Shown here piece after piece: positions 30,907 through 39,069 of a stretch of DNA of 39,287 nt. The notes beneath the pieces were generated by a model. It ran no database searches, was not told the DNA's origin, and saw only the letters and a program-made list of their open reading frames with translations. This DNA is from Streptosporangium carneum (lineage in GTDB: Bacteria; Actinomycetota; Actinomycetes; Streptosporangiales; Streptosporangiaceae), in assembly GCF_027922005.1 (NCBI RefSeq), contig NZ_BSEV01000046.1, positions 1-39,287 on the forward strand, written 5' to 3'. The position numbers and the translations under genes were made by a program. Every line of letters starts with the position of its first letter. Positions within the stretch are counted from its first letter, which is position 1.

Positions 30907-31337
30907 TGGCCCTCCTGAGGTGTCTGCGCCGGCTTGTGGGCGACGGCCTGGATCTCGATGAGCAGGTGCGGGTGCGGCAGCTGGTGGACGGCGACGGTGG
31001 TCCTGGTCGGCCCCGTCTCGTCGAAGTACTCCGCGTAGACGGCGTTGTAGCCGCCGAAGTCGTTCATGTTCACCAGGTAGGCGGTGACCTGGACGAGATC
31101 GGCGAGCTCGGCTCCCGCGGCCCTGAGGATGTCGCCGATGTTGTCGATCACGGCCCTGGTCTGCTCGGCGATGTCGAGCCTGACCGTGCCGAACTCGTCG
31201 GCCTGCGCCCCGGCGATCGTGTTGTCCGGCCTGCGGGAGCTGGTCCCCGAGACGAACAGGAAGTCTCCGGCCCGCTTGACGTGCGGGAACCTCCCGCGCG
31301 GCGTGGCCTTGCCCTCGACGACCATGCCCCCGCTCAT
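30903..31337 (-). CDS. nbaF: 2-aminomuconate deaminase, RidA family
   Basis: 144 residues from ATG 31337, overlapping the TGA of the decarboxylase gene before it (ATGA); the frame is open further upstream, but there it is antisense-like. YjgF/RidA fold: GRFPHVKRAGDFLFVSGTSSRRPDNTI, then QTRAVIDNIGDILRAAGAELADLVQVTAYLVNMNDF and a C-terminal LPHPHLLIEIQAVA. In the nba cluster this protein hydrolyses 2-aminomuconate to 4-oxalocrotonate (2-oxo-3-hexenedioate) and ammonia. Confidence 0.88.
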   Translation of the reverse strand: MSGGMVVEGKATPRGRFPHVKRAGDFLFVSGTSSRRPDNTIAGAQADEFGTVRLDIAEQTRAVIDNIGDILRAAGAELADLVQVTAYLVNMNDFGGYNAVYAEYFDETGPTRTTVAVHQLPHPHLLIEIQAVAHKPAQTPQEGQ

Positions 31338-32113
31338 CGCGTCTCCTCCGCCGTGGTGACGCCGGTGCTGAAGGAGACCGAGCCCAGGTGCTGGACCTCC
31401 ACCCTGACGTGGACGCCCTCGGGCAGCGGCTCGGCGGGAGTGGCGGCTCCGGCGAGCAGGATCCAGCCGGGTTCGAGGACCACCCCCGCCTGTACGGCCA
31501 GCCGCGCGGCCTCGACCACGGCCCTGCGCGGGTCGCCCAGGATGGCGCCGGTCGACCCGGTCTGGACGGGGCGGCCGTCGATCTCCAGGACGACGCCGAG
31601 GTTCCACCGGGACGGGTCGTAGGACTGCCACGGACCGACCACGTATCCGGCGGCCGAGGTGTTGTCGGCGATCACGTCCGGCAGGGAGAAGCGGAAGTTC
31701 TCGTAGCGGGAGTCGATGATCTCGATGCCCGGCGCGACGGCCGCGACGGCGCCCGGCGCGAGGGCGTCGGCGACGGTGGCGATGCGGCGGCCGATCAGGT
31801 AGACGACCTCCGGCTCGATGCGCGGATGAATGTAGGCGGAGATGTCGGCGTGTGAGCCGTCGAGGACCGCCGACGACTCCGGCACCCTGCCGAAGATCAC
31901 GTCATGCACGCCCATCTGGCGGCGCTTGCCCTCGCTGGTGAAGCCCAGCTTCACCCCCGACAGGCGGTCGCCCCGCTCCAGGCGGAGCCGCAACAGCTCC
32001 TCCTGGACCCGGTAGGCGGTCGCCACGTCGTAGTCCTGCTCGGGCTGCGGCACCGCGCGGGCCGTGCGCGCCGCCTCGTCCAGCACCGCGGCGAGCTTGT
32101 GGATGTCGGTCAC
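31334..32113 (-). CDS. nbaG: 4-oxalocrotonate decarboxylase (2-oxo-3-hexenedioate decarboxylase)
   Basis: 259 residues from ATG 32113, 4 bases inside the aldolase gene. Family of DmpH/XylI: VKLGFTSEGKRRQMGVHDVIFGR, HPRIEPEVVYLIGR (the EPEV metal site) and GIEIIDSRYENFRFSLPDVIADN. It decarboxylates 2-oxo-3-hexenedioate to 2-oxopent-4-enoate. It and the hydratase encoded further up are distant paralogues that usually act as a complex; the hydratase has EAEI where this one has EPEV. Confidence 0.88.
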   Translation of the reverse strand: MTDIHKLAAVLDEAARTARAVPQPEQDYDVATAYRVQEELLRLRLERGDRLSGVKLGFTSEGKRRQMGVHDVIFGRVPESSAVLDGSHADISAYIHPRIEPEVVYLIGRRIATVADALAPGAVAAVAPGIEIIDSRYENFRFSLPDVIADNTSAAGYVVGPWQSYDPSRWNLGVVLEIDGRPVQTGSTGAILGDPRRAVVEAARLAVQAGVVLEPGWILLAGAATPAEPLPEGVHVRVEVQHLGSVSFSTGVTTAEETR

Positions 32114-33183
32114 GCGTTTCCCTCCGCGCGCGCCAGGTCGAGCGTGCCTGCCCCGGCACGCACCGCCTCCGGCGCGCCTGTCCCACCGCGCGCCAGGTCG
32201 AGCGCGATGTCCACGATCATGTCCTCCTGGCCGCCGACCATCCTGCGCCTGCCGACCTCGGTCAGTATGGTCCGGGTGTCGATCCCGTAGCGCGCCGAGG
32301 CCGCCTCGGCGTGGCGCAGGAAGCTGGAGTACACCCCGGCGTAGCCGAGCGTCAGCGTCTCCCTGTCCACCCGCACCGGGCGGTCCTGCAGCGGCCTGAT
32401 CAGGTCGTCGGCCGCGTCCATCAGGGCGTGCAGGTCACAGCCGTGCTCCCAGCCCATCAGGTCGGCGACCGCGACGAACACCTCGATCGGGCAGTTGCCC
32501 GCCCCCGCGCCCATCCCGGCGAGGGAGGCGTCGACCCGGTAGGTGCCGTTCTCCACCGCGACGACCGAGTTGGCCACGCCCAGGCCCAGGTTGTGGTGGG
32601 CGTGGATGCCGATCTCCGTCCGCTCGTCGAGCACCTCGCGGTAGGCCCTGACACGGTCCCTGACCCCGTCCATGGTCAGCCGCCCGCCGGAGTCGGTCAC
32701 GTAGACGCAGTGCGCGCCGTACGACTCCATGAGCTTGGCCTGCCTGGCCAGCTCGTCGGCCGGGGCCATGTGGGACATCATCAGGAACCCGGCCACGTCC
32801 ATGCCCAGCTCGCGCGCGGTGGCGATGTGCTGGGCGGAGATGTCGGCCTCCGTGCAGTGGGTGGCGACCCTGACCGAGGTCACGCCGAGCGCGTGGGCCC
32901 GCCTGAGGTCGTGGATGGTGCCGATCCCGGGCAGCAGCAGGGTCGTCAGCTTCGCCTGCCGTACGGCTCCCGCGACCGCCTCGATCCACTCGTCGTCGGT
33001 GTGCGCGCCCGCGCCGTAGTTGAAGCTGCCTCCGGCGAGGCCGTCGCCGTGGGCGATCTCGATGGCCGCGACGCCCGCCGCGTCCAGCGCGGCGGCGATC
33101 TCGGCGGCCTGGGCCGTGGTGTAGCGGTGCCGGATGGCGTGCATGCCGTCCCGCAGCGTCACGTCCTGGACGTACAGTTTCAC
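32110..33183 (-). CDS. nbaI: 4-hydroxy-2-oxovalerate aldolase
   Basis: 357 residues from GTG 33183, overlapping the TGA of the acetaldehyde dehydrogenase gene. DRE-TIM barrel: TLRDGMHAIRH (9-19) with R11 and D12, VYVTDSGGRL, and the manganese-binding HAHHNLGLG. It splits 4-hydroxy-2-oxovalerate into pyruvate and acetaldehyde, which is channelled to the dehydrogenase. Length matches DmpG/BphI (about 345). The C-terminal tail (GGTGAPEAVRAGAGTLDLARAEGNA) is extra. Confidence 0.95.
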   Translation of the reverse strand: MKLYVQDVTLRDGMHAIRHRYTTAQAAEIAAALDAAGVAAIEIAHGDGLAGGSFNYGAGAHTDDEWIEAVAGAVRQAKLTTLLLPGIGTIHDLRRAHALGVTSVRVATHCTEADISAQHIATARELGMDVAGFLMMSHMAPADELARQAKLMESYGAHCVYVTDSGGRLTMDGVRDRVRAYREVLDERTEIGIHAHHNLGLGVANSVVAVENGTYRVDASLAGMGAGAGNCPIEVFVAVADLMGWEHGCDLHALMDAADDLIRPLQDRPVRVDRETLTLGYAGVYSSFLRHAEAASARYGIDTRTILTEVGRRRMVGGQEDMIVDIALDLARGGTGAPEAVRAGAGTLDLARAEGNA

Positions 33184-34217
33184 GCGTCCGCCTCCGTCAG
33201 TCGCTCGGCCATCCGCTCGGCGGTGCGCAGCGCTGCCGAGGTCATGATGTCCAGGTTCCCCGCGTACGCGGGCAGGTAGTGGGCCGCGCCCTCGACCTCC
33301 AGGAAGACGCTCACCTTGACGCCGCCGGTGCGCTCCCCGGTCGGCAGCGGCTCGCCCGCCGGGATCCTGTCGAACTGCACCTCCTGCTTGAGCCGGTAGC
33401 CCGGCACGTACTCGCGCACCCTGTCGACCATGTCCCGCACCGCCTCGGCGACCTCCGCCTCGTCGCAGTCGTCGACCAGGCAGTAGACCGTGTCACGCAT
33501 GATCAGCGGCGGCTCCGCCGGGTTGAGCACGATGATCGCCTTGCCCACGGCGGCCCCGCCGACCTCCTCGATCGCCCTGGAGGTCGTCTCGGTGAACTCG
33601 TCGATGTTGGCACGGGTGCCGGGACCCGCGGACTTGGAGGCGATCGAGGCGACGATCTCGGCGTACCTGACGGGCGCCCGCGAGGCGACCGCCGCCACGA
33701 TCGGAATCGTCGCCTGCCCGCCGCAGGTGACCATGTTGAGGTTCGTCTCGCCGAGGTGGGCGTCCAGGTTCACCGGAGGCACCACGTACGGCCCGACGGC
33801 CGCCGGGGTCAGGTCGACGACCCGCTTGCCGTGCGCCCGCAGCACCCGGTCGTTGTGCAGGTGCGCCTTGGCCGAGGTCGCGTCAAGGACGATGTCGACG
33901 TCGGCGAAGCCGGGCAGCGCGACCAGGCCCTCGACGCCCTCGTGGGTCGTGGCGACCCCGCGCCGCCTGGCACGGGCCAGGCCGTCGGAGTCGGGGTCGA
34001 TGCCCGCCATGGCGACGACCTCGACCCGCTTCGACAGCAGGGCCTTGAACATCAGGTCGGTGCCGATGTTCCCCGAACCGATGATCGCGATCCTCGCCGG
34101 CCGCCGGCCGCCCTCGGCAGGCCGCGCGGAGGCGTCGACGCGCCCGCCGTCCGCGTCAGGCACGAGGACGTGCTCTCCGGATGTGTCCACTGCCACGCCG
34201 GGCTCCCTCCCGCTCAT
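33180..34217 (-). CDS. nbaJ: acetaldehyde dehydrogenase (acylating)
   Basis: 345 residues from ATG 34217 (ATGA overlap with the hydratase gene). Residues 1-40 are an unusual Asp/Gly/Arg-rich extension; the family fold begins at ARIAIIGSGNIGTDLM (41-56) with NAD motif G47-x-G49-x2-G52. The catalytic cysteine is C166 in NMVTCGGQATIP. It turns acetaldehyde, NAD and CoA into acetyl-CoA, paired with the aldolase. Most relatives are about 300-315 residues, so the extension is notable; a later start is possible but would break the coupling. Confidence 0.93.
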   Translation of the reverse strand: MSGREPGVAVDTSGEHVLVPDADGGRVDASARPAEGGRRPARIAIIGSGNIGTDLMFKALLSKRVEVVAMAGIDPDSDGLARARRRGVATTHEGVEGLVALPGFADVDIVLDATSAKAHLHNDRVLRAHGKRVVDLTPAAVGPYVVPPVNLDAHLGETNLNMVTCGGQATIPIVAAVASRAPVRYAEIVASIASKSAGPGTRANIDEFTETTSRAIEEVGGAAVGKAIIVLNPAEPPLIMRDTVYCLVDDCDEAEVAEAVRDMVDRVREYVPGYRLKQEVQFDRIPAGEPLPTGERTGGVKVSVFLEVEGAAHYLPAYAGNLDIMTSAALRTAERMAERLTEADA

Positions 34218-35011
34218 GCGAAGACCGCCCGTACCGAGCCGACGCCCTCGAAGTGGGCCTCGAACACGTCTCCGGCCTCGACGGGGACCACGGGCCCGAG
34301 CGCCCCCGTCAGCACGACGTCCCCCGCGAGCAGCGGGAAGTCCTTGGCGCCCAGCGCGTTCGCCAGCCAGACGGCGGCGTTGAGCGGATGTCCCAGACAG
34401 GAGGCGCCCAGGCCGGTCGAGGCCTCCTGACCGCCACGCGTCATGGTCATCCCGGCCAGCCGAAGGTCGAGCCCGCGCAGGTCGACCGGGGTGTTGCCGA
34501 GGACGAAGGCGCCACTGGAGGCGTTGTCCGCGATCGTGTCGACGAGCGTGATGTCCCAACCGGCGATCCGGCTGTCCACGATCTCGATCGCGGGCAGCGC
34601 GAAGTCGACCGCCCTGATGACGTCGGCGACCGTGAAGGGCCCTCCGACCAGATCGGCCTTGAGGACCAGCGCGATCTCCGCCTCGGCCCTCGGCTGCAGG
34701 AAGCGCTCGGTGGGGATGGGCAGGCCGTCGGGATAGGCCATGTCGGCGAAGAGCATGCCGAAGTCCGGCTGGTCGACGCCGAGCTGCCGCTGCACCGCCT
34801 GGGAGGTCAGGCCGATCTTCCGCCCGACCAGCCGCCGCCCCTCGTGCAGCGCCCGCCTGGTGTTGATCTCCTGCACGGCGTAGCCGGTCTCCGCGGTCCT
34901 GACGGGCAGCGCCTGCCGCACCGGCGAACACGGCTTGCCGCTGCGTGCCGCCTCGAGCAGCTGGTCGGCCGCCTCGACGAGCACGTCGGTCGCCTCGCTC
35001 CACTCAGTCAT
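34214..35011 (-). CDS. nbaH: 2-oxopent-4-enoate hydratase
   Basis: 265 residues from ATG 35011, overlapping the preceding gene end by 8 bases. FAH-fold hydratase (MhpD/DmpE): RRLVGRKIGLTSQAVQRQLGVDQPDFGMLFADM, metal-site region QPRAEAEIALVLKADL and IEIVDSRIAGWDITLVDTIADNASSG. It adds water to 2-oxopent-4-enoate to form 4-hydroxy-2-oxovalerate. Confidence 0.92.
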   Translation of the reverse strand: MTEWSEATDVLVEAADQLLEAARSGKPCSPVRQALPVRTAETGYAVQEINTRRALHEGRRLVGRKIGLTSQAVQRQLGVDQPDFGMLFADMAYPDGLPIPTERFLQPRAEAEIALVLKADLVGGPFTVADVIRAVDFALPAIEIVDSRIAGWDITLVDTIADNASSGAFVLGNTPVDLRGLDLRLAGMTMTRGGQEASTGLGASCLGHPLNAAVWLANALGAKDFPLLAGDVVLTGALGPVVPVEAGDVFEAHFEGVGSVRAVFA

Positions 35012-36458
35012 GTTCCGGCTCCAGCTTGATGGTGATCGTGGTGGGTTCCGAGTAGAAGTCCAGGGAGTCGGTCCCGCCCTCCCTGCCGATGCCCGACAGC
35101 TTCACCCCGCCGAACGGGGTGCGCAGGTCCCTGAGGTACCAGGTGTTGACCCAGACCAGGCCCGCCTCCAGCGACTGGGCGACCCGGTGGGCCCTGCTGA
35201 GCCGCGAGGTCCACACCGTCGCCGCCAGGCCGTACTCGCTGTCGTTGGCCAGCTCGACGGCCTCGGCCTCGGTGTCGAACGGGGCGACGTGGCAGACCGG
35301 GCCGAAGATCTCCTCCCGGTTCACCCTGGAGGTTCGCGGCAGACCGGTCAGCACGGTCGGCTCGACGTAGTATCCCCCGTCCCGGTCGTCGCCGAAGCTC
35401 GGCACGCCGCCGCCCGCCCTGAACTCGGCGCCCTCGTCCTCGGCGAGCCGGTAGTAGGACAGCACCTTGTCCCGGTGCTCGGCGGAGATCATCGGCATCA
35501 TCGTGGTGTCCTCGTCCTCGGGACGCCCGAACCGCAGCTCCCCGGCCCGCTTGGCCAGCCGCGTGACGAACTCCTCGAAGACGGGCCGCTCCACATAGAG
35601 GCGCTCGGTGCACAGGCAGACCTGGCCGCCGTTGGTGAAGACGGAACGCACGCTGCCCTCGACGGCCGCGTCCAGGTCGGCGTCGGCGAAGACCAGCCCG
35701 GCGTTCTTGCCGCCCAGCTCGAACGAGACCGGCTTGACCCGGTCCGCCACGCTCTTCATGATCGTCGATCCGGTACGGCTCTCGCCGGTGAAGGTGACCG
35801 CGTCGACCCCCGGGTGCTCGACCAGGAACTGGCCGGTCGAGCCGCCGCCGAAGCCGTGCACGACGTTCAGGACGCCGGGCGGCAGGCCGATCGCGGCGGC
35901 GATCTCCGCCAGCACGGCGACCGAGCTCGGCGTGTTCTCGGACGGCTTGACCACGATGGTGTTGCCCGCGGCGAGCGAGGGGCCGATCTTCCAGGTCGCC
36001 AGCAGGAACGGCAGGTTCCACGGGACGATGACGGCGACCACGCCGAGCGGCTTGCGCACGGTGTAGCTCAGCACGTCCGTCAGGTGGAAGGCGTTGTCGG
36101 GACGCTGGGCGGCGATCTCGGCGAAGGAGCGGAAGTTGGCCGCCCCGCGTGGAATGTCCAGCGTGCGGGTCTGCGTGATCGACTTTCCGGTGTCCGCGAT
36201 CTCCGCGGCCACCAGGTCCTCGAACCGCTCCTCGATCGCGTCGGCGAGACGGCGCATCCAGACGGCCCGCTCCGCCACCGGCAGCGCGGCCCAGCCGGGC
36301 AGGGCCGCGCGGGCGGCGGCGACCGCCCTGTCGACGACGGCCTGGTCCGCCTCGTGGACCAGGCGGACCGGCTTCCCGGTCACCGGGTCGTGCGTCGCGA
36401 ACGTCGCGCCCTCGGCGACCGGCACCCCACCGATGAAATGGGTCACCTGGTCAGACAA
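35004..36458 (-). CDS. nbaE: 2-aminomuconate (2-hydroxymuconate) semialdehyde dehydrogenase
   Basis: 484 residues from ATG 36458. Complete ALDH active site: N148 (PWNLP), K171 (VKPSE), E247 (FELGG) and nucleophile C281 (NGGQVCLC). The length and the sequence ERLYVERPVFEEFV fit the DmpC/AmnC/NbaE group. It oxidises 2-aminomuconate semialdehyde to 2-aminomuconate with NAD. First gene of the operon; its promoter region is shared with the divergent IclR gene. In the Pseudomonas nba cluster an extra gene (nbaX) sits between this and nbaH; here they overlap directly. Confidence 0.93.
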   Translation of the reverse strand: MSDQVTHFIGGVPVAEGATFATHDPVTGKPVRLVHEADQAVVDRAVAAARAALPGWAALPVAERAVWMRRLADAIEERFEDLVAAEIADTGKSITQTRTLDIPRGAANFRSFAEIAAQRPDNAFHLTDVLSYTVRKPLGVVAVIVPWNLPFLLATWKIGPSLAAGNTIVVKPSENTPSSVAVLAEIAAAIGLPPGVLNVVHGFGGGSTGQFLVEHPGVDAVTFTGESRTGSTIMKSVADRVKPVSFELGGKNAGLVFADADLDAAVEGSVRSVFTNGGQVCLCTERLYVERPVFEEFVTRLAKRAGELRFGRPEDEDTTMMPMISAEHRDKVLSYYRLAEDEGAEFRAGGGVPSFGDDRDGGYYVEPTVLTGLPRTSRVNREEIFGPVCHVAPFDTEAEAVELANDSEYGLAATVWTSRLSRAHRVAQSLEAGLVWVNTWYLRDLRTPFGGVKLSGIGREGGTDSLDFYSEPTTITIKLEPEHD

Positions 36459-36500
36459 TGCTTCTCCTCAGGGATGGACACCTTTGGGTCACTATGTATG

Positions 36501-36529
36501 GGTATAGATCTGAGAGCCGTTATGAGCAA
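36501..36529 (-). promoter_or_regulatory. candidate promoter of the nba-like operon
   Basis: On the minus strand TTGCTC (36529-36524), 17 bases, then TATACC (36506-36501), a near-consensus sigma-70 pair. The operator (36536-36552) ends six bases upstream of this -35, a position suited to activation or repression by the IclR protein. Confidence 0.5.
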
Positions 36530-36531
36530 CA

Positions 36532-37290
36532 ATGCGTTCCGTGAAACGGAACCCCGACCGCCTCTCCATGTTGGAGAAGTCCTGGCTGGTGCTCGACTCG
36601 TTCCGCCCCACGGGAGGCCCGCTGCGGCTCACCGAGGTCGCCGAGCGCTGCCACCTGCCCAAGACCACCGCCTTCAGACTGCTCACCGAACTCACCGAGA
36701 TCGGCGCGATCGCCCGCCGCGACGACGGCTACTACCTCGGCCGCCGCCTTTTCGAACTCGGTTGCATCGTGCCCCTGGAACGCGACCTGAGACACGCGGC
36801 GCTCCCCTTCATGCACGATCTCTACGAGGCCACCCACGAAACCGTGCACCTGGGCGTGCGCGACGGCCTCGACGTGGTCTACGTCGAGAAGATCCGCGGC
36901 CAGGAGGCCTTCGCCCTGCCCTCCCGGGTCGGCGGCCGCCTTCCGCTGACCTGCACGGGAATCGGCAAGGCCCTGCTGGCCTACTCGGGACCCGACCTGA
37001 TCGAGGAGGTCCTGGGCCGCCCGCTGCGCCGCCTGACCCCCCACTCGATCGTGGACCCGCAGCGCCTGGAGGAGACCATCGGCCAGATCCAGGCCGCGGG
37101 CCTGGCCTACGAGCGCGAGGAGGCCCAGCTGGGAGGCGCGTGCATCGCGGCCCCCGTGTTCGGCGACGGCATGGCGGTGGCCGCCCTGTCGGTCTCCGTC
37201 CCCCTGGCCCGCTTCCAGCCGACCCGCCTCGCCCCCGCCGTCAAGGCCGCGGCCCTGGGCATCTCCCGCGCACTCGCCAGAGGCATCTGA
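36532..37290 (+). CDS. IclR-family transcriptional regulator of the 3-hydroxyanthranilate pathway
   Basis: 252 residues from ATG 36532; ATG 36568 (residue 13) is an alternative, and neither has a good ribosome site. Residues 12-72 are the winged helix (LEKSWLVLDSFRPTGGPLRLTEVAERCHLPKTTAFRLLTELTEIGAI), and 90-250 the IclR effector domain (THETVHLGVRDGLDVVYVEKI, LPLTCTGIGKALLAY, ACIAAPVFGDGMAVAALSVSVP). The operator palindrome covers codons 2-7 of this frame, which suggests autoregulation. It is divergent from nbaE (73 bases apart) and probably controls nbaE to ABC, kynU and the propeller gene. Confidence 0.88.
   Translation: MRSVKRNPDRLSMLEKSWLVLDSFRPTGGPLRLTEVAERCHLPKTTAFRLLTELTEIGAIARRDDGYYLGRRLFELGCIVPLERDLRHAALPFMHDLYEATHETVHLGVRDGLDVVYVEKIRGQEAFALPSRVGGRLPLTCTGIGKALLAYSGPDLIEEVLGRPLRRLTPHSIVDPQRLEETIGQIQAAGLAYEREEAQLGGACIAAPVFGDGMAVAALSVSVPLARFQPTRLAPAVKAAALGISRALARGI
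36536..36552. promoter_or_regulatory. IclR-type operator at the iclR-nbaE junction
   Basis: Perfect palindrome GTTCCGTGAAACGGAAC (seven-base arms, three central bases). It lies 78-94 bases upstream of the nbaE start and overlaps the first codons of the IclR gene. Confidence 0.75.
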
Positions 37291-37385
37291 CCGCTCTCCT
37301 GCCAGCCCCCCTTCCAGGCGGCTCAGGCCCCTCCCCGACCCTCGCTCGTGGTGGGGCCGGTTCAGGGGGCGGCCCACAGTGTGGT

Positions 37386-37417
37386 TCAGACCGTGTCCCT
37401 TTCAGACCGTGTCCCTT
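37386..37417. repeat. two tandem 16-bp repeats with degenerate extra copies
   Basis: TCAGACCGTGTCCCTT occurs at 37386-37401 and 37402-37417, with a shorter TCAGGCCGTCCCTC after it. It lies between the convergent IclR and OsmC genes; a role in termination is possible. Confidence 0.55.
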
Positions 37418-37431
37418 TCAGGCCGTCCCTC

Positions 37432-37935
37432 TCAGGCCGGGCTCACGACGAACGGCACGGGGGCGCGGAGGGACTGGGCGACGACGCAGTAGCGTTCGGT
37501 CAGCTCGACCAGCTTGGCGCGCTGCTCCGGGCTGAGGTCTCCCTCGATCTCGAAGCTGAGCCGTACCTCCCCGAAGCCCACGGGAGCTTCCTTGTCCACG
37601 CCCAGCGTCCCCCGGAAGTCCAGGTCGCCCTCGGCTCTGACGACACAGCCGGCGACCGGGTAGTCGAGAGCGGTCGCCACCGCCCGCAGGGTGACCCCGG
37701 CGCAGGCCACGAGAGCCTCAAGCAGCATGTCCCCCGAGCAGGCGAGGGTGCCGTCGCCTCCGGTCGCCGGATGCAGCCCCGCGACCGTGACCCCCTGGTC
37801 CGTGGAGACCGCGCAGGCGATCCCCCTCTCCTCGACGCGCCCCTCGGCGCTGAGCGTCACCACGGCCGACCGCGGCTCACGCCGGTACTCAGCCTTCAGC
37901 GGTGCCTGCAGAGCCCTCAGTTCCTCTGATCTCAT
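37432..37935 (-). CDS. OsmC-family peroxidase-like protein
   Basis: 167 residues from ATG 37935 (GGAGGGG upstream; the longer reading to 37989 lacks support). The two reactive cysteines are C78 (ALVACAGVTL) and C150 (ERYCVVAQSL), with the intervening beta-strand block RLSFEIEGDLSPEQR. OsmC/Ohr proteins reduce organic hydroperoxides; this is the YhfA/OsmC-like branch rather than Ohr. Neighbours give no further hint. Confidence 0.82.
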   Translation of the reverse strand: MRSEELRALQAPLKAEYRREPRSAVVTLSAEGRVEERGIACAVSTDQGVTVAGLHPATGGDGTLACSGDMLLEALVACAGVTLRAVATALDYPVAGCVVRAEGDLDFRGTLGVDKEAPVGFGEVRLSFEIEGDLSPEQRAKLVELTERYCVVAQSLRAPVPFVVSPA

Positions 37936-38313
37936 GACCCCTCCAGCCGTCGACATCCGTCCACCGGCGTCCCGATCGCGGAGAAGCACGTGATGGCGAG
38001 GGCGCGCCGAACGTGGCTGGAATCCAGGCTAGTGCGACGACCACACACCTTCACCGGCCTCACGGTGTTTCCGAGCACCGGTACGGCGAGTGCCGCACAC
38101 TCTCCCCAGGCTCAAGACGCGGCACGGAAACCTCGGGCAGGCCATGTGACGACATGAAGATGGGAGGCGTGCGAATCTTCCTGAACGGAGGGTATGCGGT
38201 TCACTGTTCGCCCGACCCGCCCGACCCTCCCAGGTCGCCGGGTCACTGGTTCACCGATCCGTCGATTCACCGATTTGCCGATTCGCCTATCCGCCGATTC
38301 GCAGGAGGAGCCC
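37936..38313. other. 378-base gap with short diverged repeats before the dienelactone hydrolase
   Basis: Contains no supported gene. From 38250 to 38302 the sequence repeats variants of TCACCGATT, TGCCGATTCGCC and CCGCCGATTCGC with a spacing of about 8-14 bases, an iteron-like pattern. The frame of the downstream gene is open through it (Arg/Pro-rich) but is not taken as coding, because a good ribosome site marks GTG 38314. Confidence 0.4.
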
Positions 38314-39012
38314 GTGGAAGCCCGTACCGAGACGGTGACCGTCGCCGACGGTTCGTTCGACCTGCACCTGTGGCTGCCGGAAGGCGGCCGAGGACCGGTC
38401 GTCCTGCTGATCCAGGAGATCTACGGCGTCGGACCGTACATCAGACAGGTCGCCGAGGAACTGGCAGGGCACGGATACGTCGTGGGCGCGCCGGACCTCT
38501 TCTGGCGGATCCAGCCCGGCTGGGTGTCCGACCACAGCGAGGCGGGGACGGCGGAGTCGTTGAAGATCGGCTCGCAGTTCGACGTCCCCCACGGGGTCGC
38601 CGACTCGGCCATGGCGCTGACCCACCTGCGCGCGTTGCCCGAGGCGGACGGCGGGGCCGGAGTGGTCGGGTTCTGCCTGGGCGGCTCGGTCGCCTACCTC
38701 ATGGCCGCCACCGTCGAGACGGACGCGGTACTGTCGTTCTACGGCTCCGCCGTGCCGGACGCCACAGGGCTGATGGAGAAGATCTCCTGCCCCCTGCTGC
38801 TGGTGTTCGGCGGCTCCGACCCCTACATCCCCCGCGACCGGGTCGCCCAGGTCGAGCAGGCCGCCGCCGGACGGCCGAACGTGGAGATGTACGTCGCGGA
38901 ACAGGCAGGGCACGCCTTCCTCAACCACGAGGCCCCCCAGTTCCACAATCCGGAAGCCGCACCGGCCGCCTGGGAGTCGGCCCTGGAGTTCCTCAGGCGG
39001 CACGTCCGCTAA
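38314..39012 (+). CDS. dienelactone hydrolase-family protein
   Basis: 232 residues from GTG 38314 with GGAGGAG four bases upstream. Catalytic triad C121 (GFCLGGS), D169 (GGSDPYIP) and H200 (AGHAFLN), with E35 (IQEIYGVG) as in carboxymethylenebutenolidase. It hydrolyses dienelactones or related esters, and could serve aromatic degradation like the nearby pathway, although it lies outside the operon and lacks the palindromic operator. Confidence 0.9.
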   Translation: MEARTETVTVADGSFDLHLWLPEGGRGPVVLLIQEIYGVGPYIRQVAEELAGHGYVVGAPDLFWRIQPGWVSDHSEAGTAESLKIGSQFDVPHGVADSAMALTHLRALPEADGGAGVVGFCLGGSVAYLMAATVETDAVLSFYGSAVPDATGLMEKISCPLLLVFGGSDPYIPRDRVAQVEQAAAGRPNVEMYVAEQAGHAFLNHEAPQFHNPEAAPAAWESALEFLRRHVR

Positions 39013-39069
39013 GGGCTGCTTCCTGGATCGGGGGCTTGGGGCGGTTGCCGTTGGGCGGGTGCGGGGTTG

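Noticed and set aside
34935..37535. Open frame of about 866 codons on the plus strand
   Set aside because: Antisense to the aldehyde dehydrogenase gene and out of frame with the IclR gene; no domain character.
38287..39003. 238-codon minus-strand frame continuing the Glu-Pro repeat
   Set aside because: Entirely antisense to the dienelactone hydrolase gene, whose catalytic residues are complete.
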